A stretch of DNA of 64,000 bases, from the NCBI GenBank assembly GCA_020152595.1, contig JAIGNY010001510.1:2961501-3025500 (forward strand). The letters are read 5' to 3'. Both the position numbers and the translations under genes were made by a program. Under the pieces are notes generated by a model. That model was given only the letters and a program-made list of their open reading frames with translations. It searched no databases and was not told where the DNA came from. Origin of the DNA: Chiridota heheva. Taxonomy: Eukaryota > Echinodermata > Holothuroidea > Apodida > Chiridotidae. Of this stretch, positions 61,461 through 64,000 are shown in pieces (the stretch's first letter is position 1; each line of letters begins with the position of its first letter).

Positions 61461-61630
61461 AAAATGACAATGTCTCTAGCCAACAGATTATTTCAAAAAT
61501 TAAATATTTGAAAACTCCTGTTTCCTTCTTCAGTGGTATGAAGTTAACTTCATACCACTGAAGAAGGAAACAGGAGTTTTCAAATATTTGGTTTATAAAA
61601 TAATCTGTTGGCTAGAGACATTGTCATTTT
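61461..61630. other. 170-bp palindrome between two (TA)n arrays
   Basis: An inverted repeat centred between 61545 and 61546 (gaagtt|aacttc), with no loop. The right arm is the exact complement of the left over about 47 bp (to tttgaaaactcctg), then differs in a short patch (ttcaaaaatta against gtttataaaa), and pairs again through taatctgttggctagagaca to the outer ends (aaaatgac and gtcatttt). (TA)n tracts lie 14 bp to the left and about 48 bp to the right. Confidence 0.9.
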
Positions 61631-61677
61631 TCCTAATTTGTTTTGTTTGTAATGGCCAATGCGTGGAACTTATCTTT

Positions 61678-61968
<291 letters not shown>

Positions 61969-63705
61969 CATTTATTATACAATAGTGTAATAGTAACTTA
62001 AAATCCATATTGGGTGAAAAGACTGAAATAAAAAGAAAAAATACGGAAAGAAAAAAAAAGACTAAAAAAATTTATAATGAGGAATGGGTGTAATGGAACC
62101 TCAAAACGTTTAGTTTTCTGGTTTATTTCAGATGAAAGATCATTAAATACTGAGCAGAACAGTCTTTAAACAGTCACAATAGCACTTATAAAGTTTTTTC
62201 AAGTTATGACAAAAGAAAGTTTGTAAAAATGTTCTGTATGTGCAAAAAATCTTCAATGTAATTCTTTGTATTTCTTTCCCAAATTTCAAATATTAAAGGT
62301 TCTCAAATTCTGTTGGACTGCAAAATCATTTAGGCCCATGCGGTTGCTTCCTGTCCTTATACCTTCAAGCTTATCTTTTTGTAAATCTTTTTTCATAAAT
62401 AGTTTTACATCTAGATACATGGGTGGGACTTGCCAACCATACAAAAGTTACCTCGCTCGTCCCTCCTTGGCTATTCATAACTATCATGACTTTTCCTGCT
62501 AAAGTGTTAGACATATATTCTATAAAACATTGAATATCCTATATAATGCTATACATTACTGTCCTACATGAATAAAAATGCACCATTTCTGAAGATGTTT
62601 CAAATCTATTATGAAATTTACGATGTGTAAACCTGTCATCATAGTTCTTGACTTCCAAATTGCAAAAGTTCCATATTTGTATAAAACTCATTTCCAATAC
62701 TAAAAAAAGTGCAACACAGCTACAGATGAATATTAAATTTCTTCCTTACCAAAGCACCATGAACTTTATTATCAGATTTGATAGGATTACTATAGTATTA
62801 ACCACCGTGTATCATTTGTGCAGCTGTGCATGCTCTAGCCAGGCAAACTATGTATATGAATGATTTAGTTTCATGTTGTAATATGCCAAAGCACATACAA
62901 ATCAAGAAATTTGTAATGATGTTTTTTTTTTTTCTCATATGTATTCACCCTATTGTCGTACTTTATTTGCTTTATAGGTCAAAGTTATATCTCATCAAAA
63001 ACTGGGTTGATTTTTCCCAAAAGGTCACCACCAGCAATTGCTTTCAGCTGTTATATTTTAATGAAGTTTAATAATATTTAAATGGCAATTTAATTTGTTT
63101 ACCCTTCATAAAATATATCATTTGTTGTCTCGGAACATATAACAGTTCTTTTACAATTGTCACGCTTTAAATTAATTTTGTGTTCACTTTGTGTGGGCAT
63201 AATTTTAATCATTTGAAACAGACATACTGAGGGGTGTAATATGGTTTATCTGGTATTACATAATTGTATTGTACGAGCAACATTTAGAGATTCAAGTAAT
63301 ATAAGAATTGTAGCTTTGACTGATCTGCCCTTTACCAATTAAGACATGTGAAATTGTCTGATCATTGTTGAGTAGGACAACAGTTACTGATGGTCTCTCT
63401 GTAAAAATGTTTATATAGAACATGGATTTGACCCATGTGTGGACCAGGTGGCTAGCCTTCTTACCAAACTTTCAAATTCAAAGTAACTTTTGACATTGCA
63501 AAAACTTGTACATATATTATGTTAGAACTGCAAGTTTTTCCAATGAAAAGAGTTTCAGATATGCAGTGTTTGTTTGCAGTGCCCTTTCAATTTCTGATTT
63601 CAATCATTTTAACACACTTACAAGGACAGTCCCTTGAATGTCTTTTTGTTCCCTCTCCCTCCCCCAATTAGAAACAGTGTCGGTAGGGTTTTTCAAAAGG
63701 TTACA

Positions 63706-63785
63706 AAAAATCTTTTTATTTTTCGTAGACAAAAATCTTTTACATTTTTATAGACAAAAATCCTTTTATTTTTCGTAGACAAAAC
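63706..63785. repeat. Tandem repeat, about 29 bp, 3 copies
   Basis: ctttttatttttcgtagaca aaaat, cttttacatttttatagaca aaaat, ccttttatttttcgtagaca aaac. Confidence 0.8.
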
Positions 63786-64000
63786 TATTTTCTTTTTCAT
63801 TGAAAATAAGTGGTTGTAGCTTAGTTTCCCCCTGTTTTCCATCAAAATCTTACCATAAATACTTCAATCTTACAATGCCATATGAAAATAAAAGAGAATA
63901 GTTTGACCTCCTGAATGCCCTATTGAAAGAATCGCAACAGGGGGATTGGGGGAAGGAAAGCTTAGGGCTCTTAACGATTTGCAAAGCAGCGCTTTTCAAA

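Overview
This window is animal nuclear DNA: a long, AT-rich stretch of one intron-rich gene with spliceosomal exons on the + strand, packed with LINE and SINE fragments, small inverted-repeat DNA transposons and many tandem arrays. There are no prokaryotic operons, no Shine-Dalgarno-led ORFs and no CRISPR. The repeat classes and the divergence of the protein from vertebrates suggest a marine invertebrate, possibly an echinoderm or hemichordate. That is inference; the species cannot be fixed from the sequence.

The only host gene I can support is an orthologue of death-associated protein kinase (DAPK1 type). Six exons join in frame: 2463-2615 and 7035-7080 (C-terminal lobe of the Ser/Thr kinase domain), 12050-12139 and 15060-15146 (autoregulatory/calmodulin-binding segment), 51329-51466 (linker into the ankyrin region) and 52260-52358 (exactly one 33-residue ankyrin repeat, followed by a non-canonical GC donor). 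The first coding exons lie upstream of base 1. The remaining ankyrin, ROC/COR and death-domain exons lie beyond 64000. Residues matching human Ser289, Trp305 and Ser308 of the regulatory segment are all present. The introns measure 4.4, 5.0, 2.9, 36.2 and 0.8 kb, then more than 11.6 kb.

Layout. 1-2192: 25-bp minisatellite. 3154-3833: large foldback. 4066-4864: 24-bp array, then a GAT repeat. 9.7-11.4 kb: diverged tandem duplications. 12.2-14.3 kb: a THAP-type DNA element carrying a 1.67-kb insert with a minisatellite. 15.5-16.1 kb: 38-bp minisatellite. 16.7-17.7 kb: TTAA-flanked element with a SINE inside. 18.3-22.3 kb: small MITEs, one nested in another. 22.4-23.8 kb: 1.4-kb foldback. 24.1-24.55 kb: palindromic 19-bp minisatellite. 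25.4 kb: candidate alternative terminal exon. 27.9-30.2 kb: two more minisatellites. 30.5 kb: 219-bp hairpin. 31.5-32.25 kb: LINE with target-site duplication. 33.0-33.6 kb: THAP element. 35-43 kb: more MITEs, LINE and SINE. 48.8-49.5 kb: reverse-transcriptase fragment. 50.8, 52.8, 61.3 and 61.7 kb: long (TA)n. 56.6-58.2 kb: two THAP elements. 61.46-61.63 kb: a perfect 170-bp palindrome between two (TA)n arrays.

I found no convincing new multi-gene system. The points most worth following are the decayed THAP-domain transposon family, the foldback and palindrome structures, the TTAA-ended MITE family with nested insertions, a minisatellite that looks born from a SINE, the GC-AG intron in the DAPK gene, and a possible alternative 3' exon that would give a short, ankyrin-less kinase.
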